Assembly: GCA_018822665.1 (NCBI GenBank)
Contig: JAHJJX010000029.1
Coordinates: 1 to 64,000 of the forward strand
Direction of reading: 5' to 3'
DNA: 64,000 nucleotides
Origin: a bacterium
Lineage (GTDB): Bacteria > Campylobacterota > Campylobacteria > Campylobacterales > Sulfurimonadaceae
Position 1 is the stretch's first letter; every line of letters starts with the position of its first letter. The position numbers and the translations under genes are program-made. This document shows positions 1 to 9,820 of this stretch, one piece after another. The notes under the pieces were generated by a model. That model saw only the letters and a list, made by a program, of their open reading frames with translations. It did no database searches and was not told the DNA's origin.

Positions 1-98
1 AGGGAAACGCCTGGCTCCATTCCGAACCCAGAAGCTAAGCCTCTCATCGCTGATAATACTGATCCTTGCAGGATTGGAAACGTAGGTCGCTGCCTAGT
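1..98 (+). rRNA. rrf: 5S ribosomal RNA, 3' part (5' end outside window)
   Basis: The first bases read as the body of a bacterial 5S rRNA: the CCATTCCGAACCCAGAAG segment of the loop B/helix III region, the GGATTGGAAACGTAGGTCG helix IV/V region, and a closing strand GCTGCCTAG. The 5' 15-20 nt lie before base 1. The exact 3' end (about 98) is inferred from the end of the closing helix. It is probably the last gene of an rRNA operon entering from the left. Confidence 0.9.
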
Positions 99-125
99 TA
101 ATCAATTTTTAACTTCAATTCTCTT

Positions 126-242
126 TTTAATCAAACTTGAGAATCAAACTTTTTTATTCAAACACAACTCCCTCTTATTTAAACAACACTCTTTTATTTA
201 AACAAAACCTATCTATTCAAATATTATCCCTTTCTTATCAAA
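126..242. repeat. AT-rich degenerate direct repeat, about 20-bp period
   Basis: After the 5S gene the sequence repeats TATTCAAA/TATTTAAA-type units at about 155, 176, 195 and 214, with a weaker TTATCAAA at 235. Two related AATCAAAC units stand at about 128 and 142. From 155 the spacing is 19-21 bp, about two helical turns, and the units are separated by C-rich bits. No gene is seen here. Function unknown. Confidence 0.5.
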
Positions 243-272
243 CCTTCTTAGCAACTCTCTTGAAATAATTCT

Positions 273-283
273 GGCATGTGGAA
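273..283 (+). repeat. GGCATGTGGAA dispersed motif, copy 1
   Basis: Exact copy in the gap between the 5S rRNA and ung, upstream of the ung -10 element. See the first finding. Confidence 0.9.
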
Positions 284-312
284 ATATGTGTAGGTTTTTA
301 TGGGGATTTTTA

Positions 313-318
313 TATAAT
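313..318 (+). promoter_or_regulatory. Candidate -10 box of ung
   Basis: A perfect TATAAT lies 28 bases before the ung start codon, in a T-rich context typical of sigma-70 promoters in this phylum, where -35 boxes are weak. No clear -35 is visible. Confidence 0.5.
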
Positions 319-345
319 ACCTGAAATAAATAAGTTGGTAACATT

Positions 346-1017
346 ATGGTTTTAAATGATAAATGGACTAAGTTTTTACGTGATGAATTAAATAAAGATT
401 ATTTTATTAAACTAAAGACTCATATAGATAATGAATATACGATAAGAACAATTTTTCCAAAATATAATGATATTTTCAGTGCATTTAATCTACTTTCTCC
501 ATGTGATGTAAAAGTTGTCATAATAGGGCAAGATCCTTATCATGGAGTAGATCAGGCTAATGGGCTTGCCTTTTCCGTTTGTGATGAGTGTAAAATTCCT
601 CCTTCTCTTTTAAATATTTTTAAAGAACTTAAGGAGGATATTGGTTGCAATATTCCGGCATGTGGAAATCTTAGTAAATGGGTGACAGAGGGTGTATTGC
701 TTATTAATAGTGTCTTGACGGTTGTTGAATCAAATGCAAATTCTCATAAAGATTTAGGTTGGGAAATTTTTACAGACAGTATAATCAAAAAACTCTCTCA
801 CGAGTATGAACATATCGTCTTTATATTATGGGGTAATCCATCTCAAAAAAAAGCTTTGTTTATAGATGAAAATAAACATTTTATTATCAAATCACCACAT
901 CCTTCACCTTTATCTTCTTACAGAGGATTTTTTGGTTCTAAGCCTTTTTCCAAAACGAATGAATATCTAAAGCTTCATCATAAAAAAGAGATTGATTGGT
1001 GTCTCAATGAGCTATAA
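346..1017 (+). CDS. ung: Uracil-DNA glycosylase
   Basis: Removes uracil from DNA, the first step of base excision repair of deaminated cytosine. The 223-residue length fits family 1 UDG. The water-activating motif GQDPYHG is at residues 61-67 (catalytic Asp63), and the DNA-intercalation loop HPSPLSSYRGFFG with its catalytic His lies near the C terminus. The start codon is the first ATG after a TATAAT box; the ribosome site is weak. The gene converges on the EEP phosphatase gene and overlaps its end by 14 bp. It contains one exact copy of the dispersed 11-mer (657-667), where it codes PACGN. Confidence 0.96.
   Translation: MVLNDKWTKFLRDELNKDYFIKLKTHIDNEYTIRTIFPKYNDIFSAFNLLSPCDVKVVIIGQDPYHGVDQANGLAFSVCDECKIPPSLLNIFKELKEDIGCNIPACGNLSKWVTEGVLLINSVLTVVESNANSHKDLGWEIFTDSIIKKLSHEYEHIVFILWGNPSQKKALFIDENKHFIIKSPHPSPLSSYRGFFGSKPFSKTNEYLKLHHKKEIDWCLNEL
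657..667 (+). repeat. GGCATGTGGAA dispersed motif, copy 2
   Basis: Exact copy inside ung, read as codons for PACGN. Confidence 0.9.
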
Positions 1018-2011
1018 TAAACTGAGCTACTACAGGTAGATGGTCCGAGTAACCTTTTCCCTTGTGAATTTGCGGCTTTTTTTTCGTCATTTTCCATCTA
1101 TATATTTGTTTTCCATTAAATAAATATTCTGGTTTGAAACTCGCTATGCTTTCTTGTTTATAATACATACCTTTTTTATTGAGAAGGGATTGAGAGATTA
1201 TTATATTGTCAAGAGCTTCTTTTTTGCCTCTATAGATATAGCTGTATCTGTCATTTTCTTCGGTATCGTACCAAGTATTATAAAAATTATCTTTTTCGTA
1301 TTTTACATTACTTGTTTTTTGAGTTTGATGTATAGTTTTGAGTATATGATTAATTGCAGTTTTGCCATGAGTATCATTTAATTTTCTATTTTTTTCAAAT
1401 TTTTTATATTCTTCATAATCAGAGTTAAAGTCGCCTAGGAGAATAATATTTTTGTCATATCCAAGCTGTTTTATGCGATTCAGCAGAGCTTTTGCTGAAA
1501 TAATTCTCATGCTTTCCCCTCCATTTTTTGCTTTCCAATGATTTGTAAATATATGTATATCTTGATTATTAACAGAGAATTTTGTTTCTAAAATATTTCT
1601 ATACTGTAGTGATGAAGTTACGCTAATTTCTTTTGAGTAGATAAAGGGTATTTTGCTGAGTATGGCTACTTTGACTGTTGTATTTTTTTTATCTGCTAAA
1701 GAATAGTATTGGTAATATAAGCCATTTTGTTTAAGAGTAAATCTTAAATCTTTTAAAGCTTCAAGTGATTCTACCTCTTGGAGAGCAATAATGTCCGCAT
1801 TTATATCTTTTATTACTTTTGCTATATTTTGTAATTTAATTTTATAATTTTTTGCGTTCCAATTTGAAGATGTGTTAGGAAAAAACTCTTCATATTCATA
1901 TCCGCTCCTTTGTAAATCAAATAAATTTTCTACATTATAAGAAGCAATTGTCAAAATTTTTTCTCCAAAAACTAAAGTAATACAAAAAACTAACAGAATA
2001 AATATTTTCAC
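1004..2011 (-). CDS. Endonuclease/exonuclease/phosphatase family protein, exported
   Basis: A 335-residue EEP-fold metal-dependent phosphodiesterase/phosphatase. Visible family motifs in order are YNVENLFD (N-terminal Asn), LQEVES (metal-binding Glu), GDFNSDY (Asp/Asn pair) and the terminal SDHLPV (catalytic His). A short hydrophobic N terminus (KIFILLVFCITLVFG) suggests export to the periplasm. The start is GTG: the M3 peptidase stop and this start share a base (TAGTG), so the two genes are translationally linked. The substrate (nucleic acid, phospholipid or sugar phosphate) cannot be read from the sequence. Confidence 0.85.
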   Translation of the reverse strand: MKIFILLVFCITLVFGEKILTIASYNVENLFDLQRSGYEYEEFFPNTSSNWNAKNYKIKLQNIAKVIKDINADIIALQEVESLEALKDLRFTLKQNGLYYQYYSLADKKNTTVKVAILSKIPFIYSKEISVTSSLQYRNILETKFSVNNQDIHIFTNHWKAKNGGESMRIISAKALLNRIKQLGYDKNIILLGDFNSDYEEYKKFEKNRKLNDTHGKTAINHILKTIHQTQKTSNVKYEKDNFYNTWYDTEENDRYSYIYRGKKEALDNIIISQSLLNKKGMYYKQESIASFKPEYLFNGKQIYRWKMTKKKPQIHKGKGYSDHLPVVAQFIIAH

Positions 2012-3960
2012 TAACGAATGCCATTAAGTCTTAATAAGTTAGTTGGATTTGGCTCTCTTTGCATTAGCTCATAAAATAATACTTCCATACTTTTTGAACC
2101 TCCGCCACTAAGAACAATATCTAGATATTTTTTAGCTGTTTTTGAATCAAATATTCCTTCATCAACAACACAAAAAAAGGCATCCGCACTTAAAACTTCA
2201 GCCCATTTGTAACTGTAGTACCCAGCGGCATATCCGCCGGAAAAGATATGTGAAAAGCCATTTTGAAATTTATTGTAAGAAGGCGTTTTGATAAGTGCAG
2301 TTTCCTTTCTTAGACTGTCAATTAAATTTTGAATCGCATCTCCTTGATATACTTTTGTATGAAGAGTAAAATCAAAAATTGAAAATTCCAGCTGCCTTAA
2401 CATACCCATAGCCGATAAAAAGTTTTTACTTCTCACTAATTTATCTATCATCGCATCTGATATAGTTTCACCCGTTTCATGATGTGAGGCAAATAATTTT
2501 AATACATGCGGCTCATAAGCAAAATTTTCTAAAAATTGTGACGGAAATTCAACGGCATCCCATTCAACTCCATGAACGCCGCTTACTTCATATTCATCAA
2601 CTGCACTAAGCATATGATGAATTGCATGTCCCATTTCATGAAAGAATGTAACTACGTCATCATGTCTGAGCAGAGATGGATTCTCATGTGAAGAAGCTGG
2701 AAAATTGCAAACTATAAATGCAGATGCCAGATGTTCATTTGTTTTGTCGTCTTTACTGTGAGTTTGCCAGTTATGCATCCATGCACCGCCGCTTTTACCT
2801 TTTCTCGATTCTAAATCAAGGTAGAGTCTAGCTTTTAATTTTTCATTGAGATATAAATCATAAGAAGATGCTTTTTCGTTCCAAAGTTTTTCATCTGTTT
2901 TGATAAACTCAATACCGAAAAGTTTATTTAAAAATTCAAAGGTTCCATGAATAACACTTTTTTGCTCAAAATATGGGCGATATAACTCTTCATCTAAATC
3001 ATACTGTTCCCTTTTTAGTATTTCACTATAGTAGGCAGTATCAAAGCTTTGCAGAGGTTTGATACTCATTTTTTGAAGAGTTGCTAATTCTTCTTGTGCC
3101 TGTTTTTTGGACTTTTTTGCAAGTGTATGTAAAAAATCAAGCACAATATGCTCATCTTTAGCCATTTTGCTAGCCAGTGAATATGAAGCATAATTAGAAA
3201 ATCCAAGCAACTTACTCATCTCATCTCTCAGCAGCAATAGTTCATCAATAATCTGTGAATTCTGCGGAGCTCTCGTTACATACGCTTTATAAAGTTCTTC
3301 TCTGATTTTTTCATTTTTGCCATAGGTCATATAAGCTATGTATGAAGGCATTTGAAGAGTAAATCTGTATTTTGTAATTCCATCCTCTTCAAATTTTGCA
3401 TTTTTTATGTCACTTTCGGGTAGACCTTCTATATCTTTTTTATCACAAATAATGTATTCGTAAGCATTTGTTGCATCTAAAATATTTTGAGAGAAATTAT
3501 TGGATAATTCGCTTTTTTTTATATTAATTTCTTGAAGCCTTGCTTTTGTTTTTTTATCTAAATGTGCACCGCTGAGTTCAAAATTTAAAATATTGAGCTC
3601 TAAAACTCTTTTTTTTTCATGATTTAGGGTTGCTTTTTCATTTTCAAGTATCTTTTTATATGCTAAATAGATATCTAGATTTTGTGATAGTTTTGTTGAA
3701 TATTCTGTAATAATCGGCAAAGAATTTGCGTATACTTCTTGTGTTTTGTCAGAATTATTTACGGAGTTAATATGCGAAAGAGGAGTGAAAAATTGATCTA
3801 AGCTTTCTTCCATTATTTGCATTGGCTTCACAAAATTTATATAAGTCTTGTCGCTGATAGTTAATAGTTTATCAATATTATTATCGTTGTTTTCCAATCT
3901 TCTAGATAGATCTTCTATGAAATTATCTAAATCGATTTTAAATTCTAAAAATGTTGGCAT
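2011..3960 (-). CDS. M3 family oligopeptidase (oligopeptidase A/PrlC-like)
   Basis: Cytoplasmic zinc metallopeptidase that degrades short peptides, including cleaved signal peptides in characterised relatives. The 649 residues contain the zinc signature FFHEMGHAIHH at about 437-447, followed by the downstream Glu region. There is no signal peptide. The start codon sits inside a copy of the dispersed 11-mer: on the coding strand a ribosome site AAGGAA runs into TTCCACATGCC, whose ATG begins the protein (MPTFLEF). The next gene downstream shares one base with its stop. prlC is a possible symbol but the subfamily was not checked. Confidence 0.9.
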   Translation of the reverse strand: MPTFLEFKIDLDNFIEDLSRRLENNDNNIDKLLTISDKTYINFVKPMQIMEESLDQFFTPLSHINSVNNSDKTQEVYANSLPIITEYSTKLSQNLDIYLAYKKILENEKATLNHEKKRVLELNILNFELSGAHLDKKTKARLQEINIKKSELSNNFSQNILDATNAYEYIICDKKDIEGLPESDIKNAKFEEDGITKYRFTLQMPSYIAYMTYGKNEKIREELYKAYVTRAPQNSQIIDELLLLRDEMSKLLGFSNYASYSLASKMAKDEHIVLDFLHTLAKKSKKQAQEELATLQKMSIKPLQSFDTAYYSEILKREQYDLDEELYRPYFEQKSVIHGTFEFLNKLFGIEFIKTDEKLWNEKASSYDLYLNEKLKARLYLDLESRKGKSGGAWMHNWQTHSKDDKTNEHLASAFIVCNFPASSHENPSLLRHDDVVTFFHEMGHAIHHMLSAVDEYEVSGVHGVEWDAVEFPSQFLENFAYEPHVLKLFASHHETGETISDAMIDKLVRSKNFLSAMGMLRQLEFSIFDFTLHTKVYQGDAIQNLIDSLRKETALIKTPSYNKFQNGFSHIFSGGYAAGYYSYKWAEVLSADAFFCVVDEGIFDSKTAKKYLDIVLSGGGSKSMEVLFYELMQREPNPTNLLRLNGIR

Positions 3961-3966
3961 GTGGAA
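3956..3966 (+). repeat. GGCATGTGGAA dispersed motif, copy 3, across a start codon
   Basis: Exact copy covering the start codon and ribosome-site spacer of the M3 peptidase gene on the opposite strand. Its flanks closely match those of the 41445 copy. Confidence 0.9.
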
Positions 3967-3974
3967 ATTCCTTT

Positions 3975-5081
3975 TTAATCTTCTTCTCTTTTAAGTTTTA
4001 TTGCACCGAACTTTTCTATTAAAAAAGCATCATATTTATCTGAGTATTTTAAAAGTCTGTCAATCGCAATTTTACCTTCTTTTAGTGTTAATGAGGAGTC
4101 TATAATTAAATACGAGATGTAAATACTGTTTTCATTTATGGAAAATTGCAAATAGGAGAGTTTCTTATTTTCTTCAAGTAGATAATCATAGAGTTCGTTT
4201 ATATTGCTTTGTGGAATTCTGCAAAGTTGAGAATCTCCTATTATTACTCCGTTTTCATAGTAATTTATTTCCACTCTTGCGCTTCCATGGTCAACTCTCC
4301 ATGAAACTTGTGAGCGTCTTGCAAGTGTTACATTAATATCTAAAGAAGTTAAAATGTCTTCTAAAAGTTTTGTTGCTCCGGTAGGTTTGTATCCCTTTCT
4401 TCTTAATTTTGCTACTTCAAGTTTGGTTCCACATGCCGGACAATAATCATTGATAATATCTTTTTCATTAATATAATTTTTACAAGAGGGGCATTTAATG
4501 ATATTTGTTTTTGCTAATTTTTTATAGCCTTGTATAGCCTCTTCAACATAAAAATAGGGTAGAGCAAAGCCTACATTATTTGAGTTTTGTATGATAAAAG
4601 TATTGACGCCGATGACCATTCCATTTTCGTTTAGAAGCGGTCCTCCGCTGTTGCCTGGATTGATTGCAGCATCCATCTGAATATATTCTAACTCACCTTG
4701 AAGTCTGGATGCTTTTGAAACTATACCTTCTGTCGCAGTGTAATTGAGACCGTATGGATGGCCGATGGCTATGGCAATATCCCCGTCTAGAACAATTTTT
4801 GTTGCTAATTTCAATGGATTTTTCGGCATGATGGATGCTTTGTCCGTTGTTATAAAATCTGTACTTATAAAGGCTATGTCATAATTAGGGTCATCATAAA
4901 CAACTTTTGCAATACATCTTTTAATCTTTTTAGATGAGATAACAACCTCTTTTAAACCACTTGCAACATGGGAGTTCGTAATGATTAAATCATCAATTAA
5001 AAAGCCGCTTCCGCTTCCATAAGGTGTCATAATTTGTATAATGCTGTCAAGATATGTATCTAATATTAGCTGAGTATTCAT
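3975..5081 (-). CDS. Trypsin-like (S1C) serine protease with zinc ribbon
   Basis: 368 residues with a trypsin-like protease domain. The triad is visible as His38 (ITNSHVA), Asp68 (NYDIAF) and Ser145 (NPGNSGGPL). A four-cysteine zinc ribbon follows (CPSC at 197-200, CPAC at 214-217). A 130-residue alpha/beta C-terminal domain (about 235-368) resembles the YbjN/secretion-chaperone fold by eye only. No signal peptide or membrane segment is seen, unlike DegP/DegQ, so a cytoplasmic location is inferred. Five bases separate it from the upstream unknown gene, so they form an operon. The second half of the zinc ribbon (PACGT) is encoded by a copy of the dispersed 11-mer. Confidence 0.85.
   Translation of the reverse strand: MNTQLILDTYLDSIIQIMTPYGSGSGFLIDDLIITNSHVASGLKEVVISSKKIKRCIAKVVYDDPNYDIAFISTDFITTDKASIMPKNPLKLATKIVLDGDIAIAIGHPYGLNYTATEGIVSKASRLQGELEYIQMDAAINPGNSGGPLLNENGMVIGVNTFIIQNSNNVGFALPYFYVEEAIQGYKKLAKTNIIKCPSCKNYINEKDIINDYCPACGTKLEVAKLRRKGYKPTGATKLLEDILTSLDINVTLARRSQVSWRVDHGSARVEINYYENGVIIGDSQLCRIPQSNINELYDYLLEENKKLSYLQFSINENSIYISYLIIDSSLTLKEGKIAIDRLLKYSDKYDAFLIEKFGAIKLKREED
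4427..4437 (-). repeat. GGCATGTGGAA dispersed motif, copy 4
   Basis: Exact copy on the minus strand inside the protease gene, coding PACGT of its zinc ribbon. Confidence 0.9.
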
Positions 5082-5086
5082 ATCTA

Positions 5087-6400
5087 TTACACCTCTTCAA
5101 AGTTTAGATGTTTGAGTTGCACGTAAAAGCTATTGCTAAACTCATTAAGCGATGAAAAATCAAGTTCATTCCCAAAGGGCTTAAGTGCTTTAAATCGATT
5201 TTGATAAGGAATAATTATCTCTTCAATTTTGGAGATGATTTGTCTTTTTGAAAAAGAAGATGTTTCTTCACGGTAAAGCAATGGATAGCCAAGAGCATTA
5301 AAAAAACTAGGATTTTGAATTTCTACAAGTGTGTGAAGTAAAGCTTTTGTAACGGGGTGTAACCCATAATTATATAAAATATAAAATCCTATATAATTAT
5401 AAATAATGGGGATTATTTGATAATATCTGTTGTTTTTGTACCATCTGATTTTTATAAGAGACTCATTGATGAAGGCATTTATCTCTTCATAAGATGTTTT
5501 GTCGGTTGGATTAAAAGTGTACTTTGAATTATAAAACTGAGTGCAAAACTCATTAAAACTAATCTTTTTGAGAGTGTCTATATATTGTCTTAATTCTTCA
5601 TTTTTTGATTCAGTTGTAGAATCTTCCTCACCAAAATACTCTTGAACTTTTTTAGTGAGGTTTTGAGAGATTTCAAATTTTGGTACCAAAAGGTAGTCTA
5701 TTTTAAATAAAAGAGAGAGATATGAAAAAGCTTGCATACCTGCGTTGTCATTGGAGTGGAATGCATCTACTTTATTGTTAATCTCATTTATCCATTGATG
5801 CAAAAAATCATATTTTATTTTCAATTCATTTTCGTCAAGTTCTTGCAGATGTTGTATATCTTCAAGAACAGTATTTGGAAATTCGCATCGCATATATTCT
5901 TTATCATAATCTGCATTTAAGGCTATTTCTCTAAGTGGATAAAAGATTTTTTGAGGAGTCATTGTGATATTGTCGTGATAGAGTTTTAGTTTAATATATT
6001 GCTCATCACTGAAATAGCAGGCATACGTAAGTTGATAATTTCTTTCTAAAATGTATCTTTTTAAAGCTACATGTGCCAAATCTTTTTTCATCATAATTAC
6101 TTCAGCAGAAAGATGTTCCTTCGTTACATAACCTACAACTTTTGCGCTGCCTTGGTAAATTTCAAATTTTAGCTTATCCTCTTCTTTGTAGGTAATTATA
6201 TTTTGATTTGGGGCATCTTTTGAAAAATTCTCAAGGGATTTGAAAAAATATTCATAAGTATTTATAATATCATTTTTTTCAAAAGCTTCATAGGATTTGT
6301 TAAATAGTTCATTTTCATAGGGAGAGATACTCGCATTGATTCCTCTTCCAAAAGGGTGTTGTAATTCAGGTTTGGTGTCAAAAAAATGTAGCAAATTCAA
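5087..6400 (-). CDS. Uncharacterised protein, partner of zinc-ribbon protease
   Basis: 437 residues that I do not recognise. No signal peptide is seen. The N-terminal third is mixed alpha/beta and contains HPFGRG and NTYEYFFKSLENF segments; the rest is rich in aromatic and helical stretches (LHQWINEINNKV, YYQIIPIIYNYIGFYILYN). It is probably a soluble or peripherally bound protein. It is the first gene of a leftward operon with the trypsin-like protease (5-bp gap), so a substrate, regulator or adaptor role for that protease is plausible but only from context. The ATG start at 6400 is supported by the downstream reading frame only. Confidence 0.7.
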   Translation of the reverse strand: MNLLHFFDTKPELQHPFGRGINASISPYENELFNKSYEAFEKNDIINTYEYFFKSLENFSKDAPNQNIITYKEEDKLKFEIYQGSAKVVGYVTKEHLSAEVIMMKKDLAHVALKRYILERNYQLTYACYFSDEQYIKLKLYHDNITMTPQKIFYPLREIALNADYDKEYMRCEFPNTVLEDIQHLQELDENELKIKYDFLHQWINEINNKVDAFHSNDNAGMQAFSYLSLLFKIDYLLVPKFEISQNLTKKVQEYFGEEDSTTESKNEELRQYIDTLKKISFNEFCTQFYNSKYTFNPTDKTSYEEINAFINESLIKIRWYKNNRYYQIIPIIYNYIGFYILYNYGLHPVTKALLHTLVEIQNPSFFNALGYPLLYREETSSFSKRQIISKIEEIIIPYQNRFKALKPFGNELDFSSLNEFSNSFYVQLKHLNFEEV

Positions 6401-6516
6401 TTTTGTTTATCCAGATAAGTAATATAAAATGTATTGTTATTATTATAATGAATCCACCCTTAGAAATTAGCTTGATAGGATTCCAAATAACTTCCCAAGA
6501 AAGATAATTATGTTGA

Positions 6517-7335
<819 letters not shown>

Positions 7336-7420
7336 TTTATGCCTTTAAAAGAGGCTGGCTTGAGTCAAGTAGAAAGAAAATAGAGTTCTTTTACGGACAA
7401 TAATACAGTAAGGATAAAAA

Positions 7421-7642
7421 ATGAGAGTTGAAGAATTAACAGCAAAAGTTTTACAAAATAATCCAAATATGGACCGTTATCAGTTAGCGTTGGCAGTGTC
7501 AAAAAGATGTGATGAACTATTAAATGGTGCTGTAAGCAAGTTAAATGTTAATAACAAAAAAATTAAAGCTGCTGATTTAGCTTTAATGGAATTAGTGGAA
7601 GGTCTTATAGTAGTGAAAGGCTTTGTGGATATAGGCGAGTAA
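7421..7642 (+). CDS. rpoZ: RNA polymerase omega subunit
   Basis: 73-residue omega subunit, which helps assemble the beta' subunit into RNA polymerase. The N-terminal MRVEELTAKVLQ and the DRYQLALAVSKRCDELL helix correspond to the conserved ALVVAKRARQL region of omega proteins. An AAGGA ribosome site lies 6-7 bases before the ATG. It sits between pyrH and spoT, its standard position in Campylobacterota. In other bacteria omega contributes to the ppGpp response, so co-transcription with spoT is functionally sensible. Confidence 0.92.
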   Translation: MRVEELTAKVLQNNPNMDRYQLALAVSKRCDELLNGAVSKLNVNNKKIKAADLALMELVEGLIVVKGFVDIGE

Positions 7643-7646
7643 ACAT

Positions 7647-9803
7647 TTGAGCCTGAGTCGAGTAGATATTGAAAAAGTTAAACATCTACATGATGTTGAC
7701 TCAGCCATACAGTACCTTTTTTCTCATATCGCTCCTAGCGAATCTTTAAAAAAAGCTCTAGAATATTCTACACAAGCCCATGCGGGACAACGTAGAAAAA
7801 GTGGAGAGCCATATATAATCCACCCCATTTTGGTAGCTAGCATTGTTTCATCTATAACAAATGATGAATCAATGACGATTGCCGCTCTTTTACATGATAT
7901 TGTAGAAGATACTTCAACGAATATTAATGATGTCTCAGAAATATTTGGAACTGATGTAGCTCATCTTGTAGAAGGCTTAACAAAGATAGACTCCATCCGA
8001 GACTCAGAATTAATCCCGTCAAGTTCCAATGAAAGACTGGTCGTATCTGCGCTTTCATTTCGGAAGATGTTGCTAGCGAGCATAGAGGATGTGCGTGTTC
8101 TAGTTGTTAAACTTTGCGACAGACTGCACAACATGCTGACTTTGGATGCTCTTCCTGCGCATAAACAACTAAGAATATCAGAAGAAACATTGGTTGTTTA
8201 TGCTCCTATAGCACAGCGACTTGGTATCTCTTTTTTAAAAAATATATTAGAAGACTTAAGTTTTTCATATCTTTTCAAAGAAGAGAAGCATCATATAGAT
8301 AATTATTTGGATTCAAACTATCATGCTATTGAAATGAAGTTGAATGATTTTAAAGAGTCTATTTATAAAATTTTGGTTACAAATGGCTTTTGTGAAGATG
8401 ACTTTGAAATACTAAGTCGTGTAAAACATAGATATTCTATATATTTGAAGATGCAAAGAAAAGGTATTGGAATTGATGAGGTGCTTGATCTTTTAGCCGT
8501 TAGAATTTTAACTCAAGATGCTGTAAAGTGCTATAATATTTTAGGTCTTATCCACTTAAATTTTCAACCCCTTTCATCTAGATTTAAAGATTATATTGCT
8601 GTGCCTAAAGACAATGGATATCAAACTATTCATACAAGCGTTTTTTACAACACCGCAATTTTTGAAGTACAAATTAGAACATACGATATGCATAAAACAG
8701 CTGAGCTTGGTGTTGCAGCTCACTGGAAATATAAAAATGGCGGCAATGACAATATTAAACTTGATTGGCTGCATAATCTGGAATACCAAAATGAATCCGT
8801 GGAAGACTTTTATGCGTTGATTAAAGATGATTTGTATACGGATGATATTGTAGTTTTTTCACCAAAAGGGCAACCGTTTACATTACCACGTAGTGCTGTT
8901 GTGCTTGATTATGCCTATTCTGTGCATACAGAAGTTGGGAATAAAGCCGAATCGGCTTTGGTGAATAAATCCAAAGCCTCTTTGCTTAGCGAATTGCATA
9001 ACGGGGATATCGTAAGCATAAATACTTATGATGATATTATCACGCGATGCAGTTGGATAGATGCTGTTAAAACTTCTAAAGCAAGAACAAATATGAGGCT
9101 CAATTGTAATGCAAGAATAAGGGATATTAATATAAAATCAAGTACCAATATTGTTGCAACAGCTATGAATTTAAATCATTCAAGGGTTGAAGAGTGGTTT
9201 GAAACATACAACGGCGACAATCGCTCAAGCATATCGTCCGATATTGATCGGTTTCGTGATGTGATTTACAAATATACCCAAGAAATCAGTAAGAACAGCC
9301 GGTTTAAAAGTTTTTTATCCAGACACAGGTTTAAATTAAAATCAAGTGTATTTTCGGGAGTGGAAATATTTAGTATTGCGAGCGTTAATGATGTTGTATT
9401 TGATTATTGTTGTCATCCAAAATTTGGTGATGAGGTTGTAGCTTTTTTAGAAAAAGGAAAAGTGCATGTGCATCATAAAATGTGTAAATATGCAAGTAAA
9501 AAAATAGATGCGCATGAACCTATGGTTTTTGTCAGATGGGAAAAACAAAATATTTATCATTACCATTCTATAATTTCACTTCATAATGAAAAAGGTGCTT
9601 TAGCAAATTTTTTAACATTTTTGGTAAAACTAAATATAGATATAAGCTCCATCGAATTAGGTAAAAAAAGTAATGACTATATAAAGTATTGTGAGCTTAG
9701 TTTTGAATCGACGGAGTCTGATGTGAATATTCTGCGTTCTAAATTGGAACAAAAAATAAAAGTAATCCATCTCATACGAACTGATGATGCTTATAAAAAT
9801 TAA
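7647..9803 (+). CDS. spoT: RelA/SpoT bifunctional (p)ppGpp synthetase/hydrolase
   Basis: 718-residue stringent-response enzyme that makes and degrades (p)ppGpp. Domains in order: HD hydrolase ([16 protein letters not shown] ... LLHDIVEDT, about 45-80), synthetase ([17 protein letters not shown] ... [11 protein letters not shown], about 255-350), TGS ([16 protein letters not shown], about 405), and a C-terminal ACT-like region ([17 protein letters not shown]). Both catalytic regions look intact, as expected for the single Rel/SpoT enzyme of this phylum. The start is TTG, four bases after the rpoZ stop, preceded by AGGCGAG. Confidence 0.95.
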   Translation: MSLSRVDIEKVKHLHDVDSAIQYLFSHIAPSESLKKALEYSTQAHAGQRRKSGEPYIIHPILVASIVSSITNDESMTIAALLHDIVEDTSTNINDVSEIFGTDVAHLVEGLTKIDSIRDSELIPSSSNERLVVSALSFRKMLLASIEDVRVLVVKLCDRLHNMLTLDALPAHKQLRISEETLVVYAPIAQRLGISFLKNILEDLSFSYLFKEEKHHIDNYLDSNYHAIEMKLNDFKESIYKILVTNGFCEDDFEILSRVKHRYSIYLKMQRKGIGIDEVLDLLAVRILTQDAVKCYNILGLIHLNFQPLSSRFKDYIAVPKDNGYQTIHTSVFYNTAIFEVQIRTYDMHKTAELGVAAHWKYKNGGNDNIKLDWLHNLEYQNESVEDFYALIKDDLYTDDIVVFSPKGQPFTLPRSAVVLDYAYSVHTEVGNKAESALVNKSKASLLSELHNGDIVSINTYDDIITRCSWIDAVKTSKARTNMRLNCNARIRDINIKSSTNIVATAMNLNHSRVEEWFETYNGDNRSSISSDIDRFRDVIYKYTQEISKNSRFKSFLSRHRFKLKSSVFSGVEIFSIASVNDVVFDYCCHPKFGDEVVAFLEKGKVHVHHKMCKYASKKIDAHEPMVFVRWEKQNIYHYHSIISLHNEKGALANFLTFLVKLNIDISSIELGKKSNDYIKYCELSFESTESDVNILRSKLEQKIKVIHLIRTDDAYKN

Positions 9804-9820
9804 TGAAAGAAAGAGAAAAT

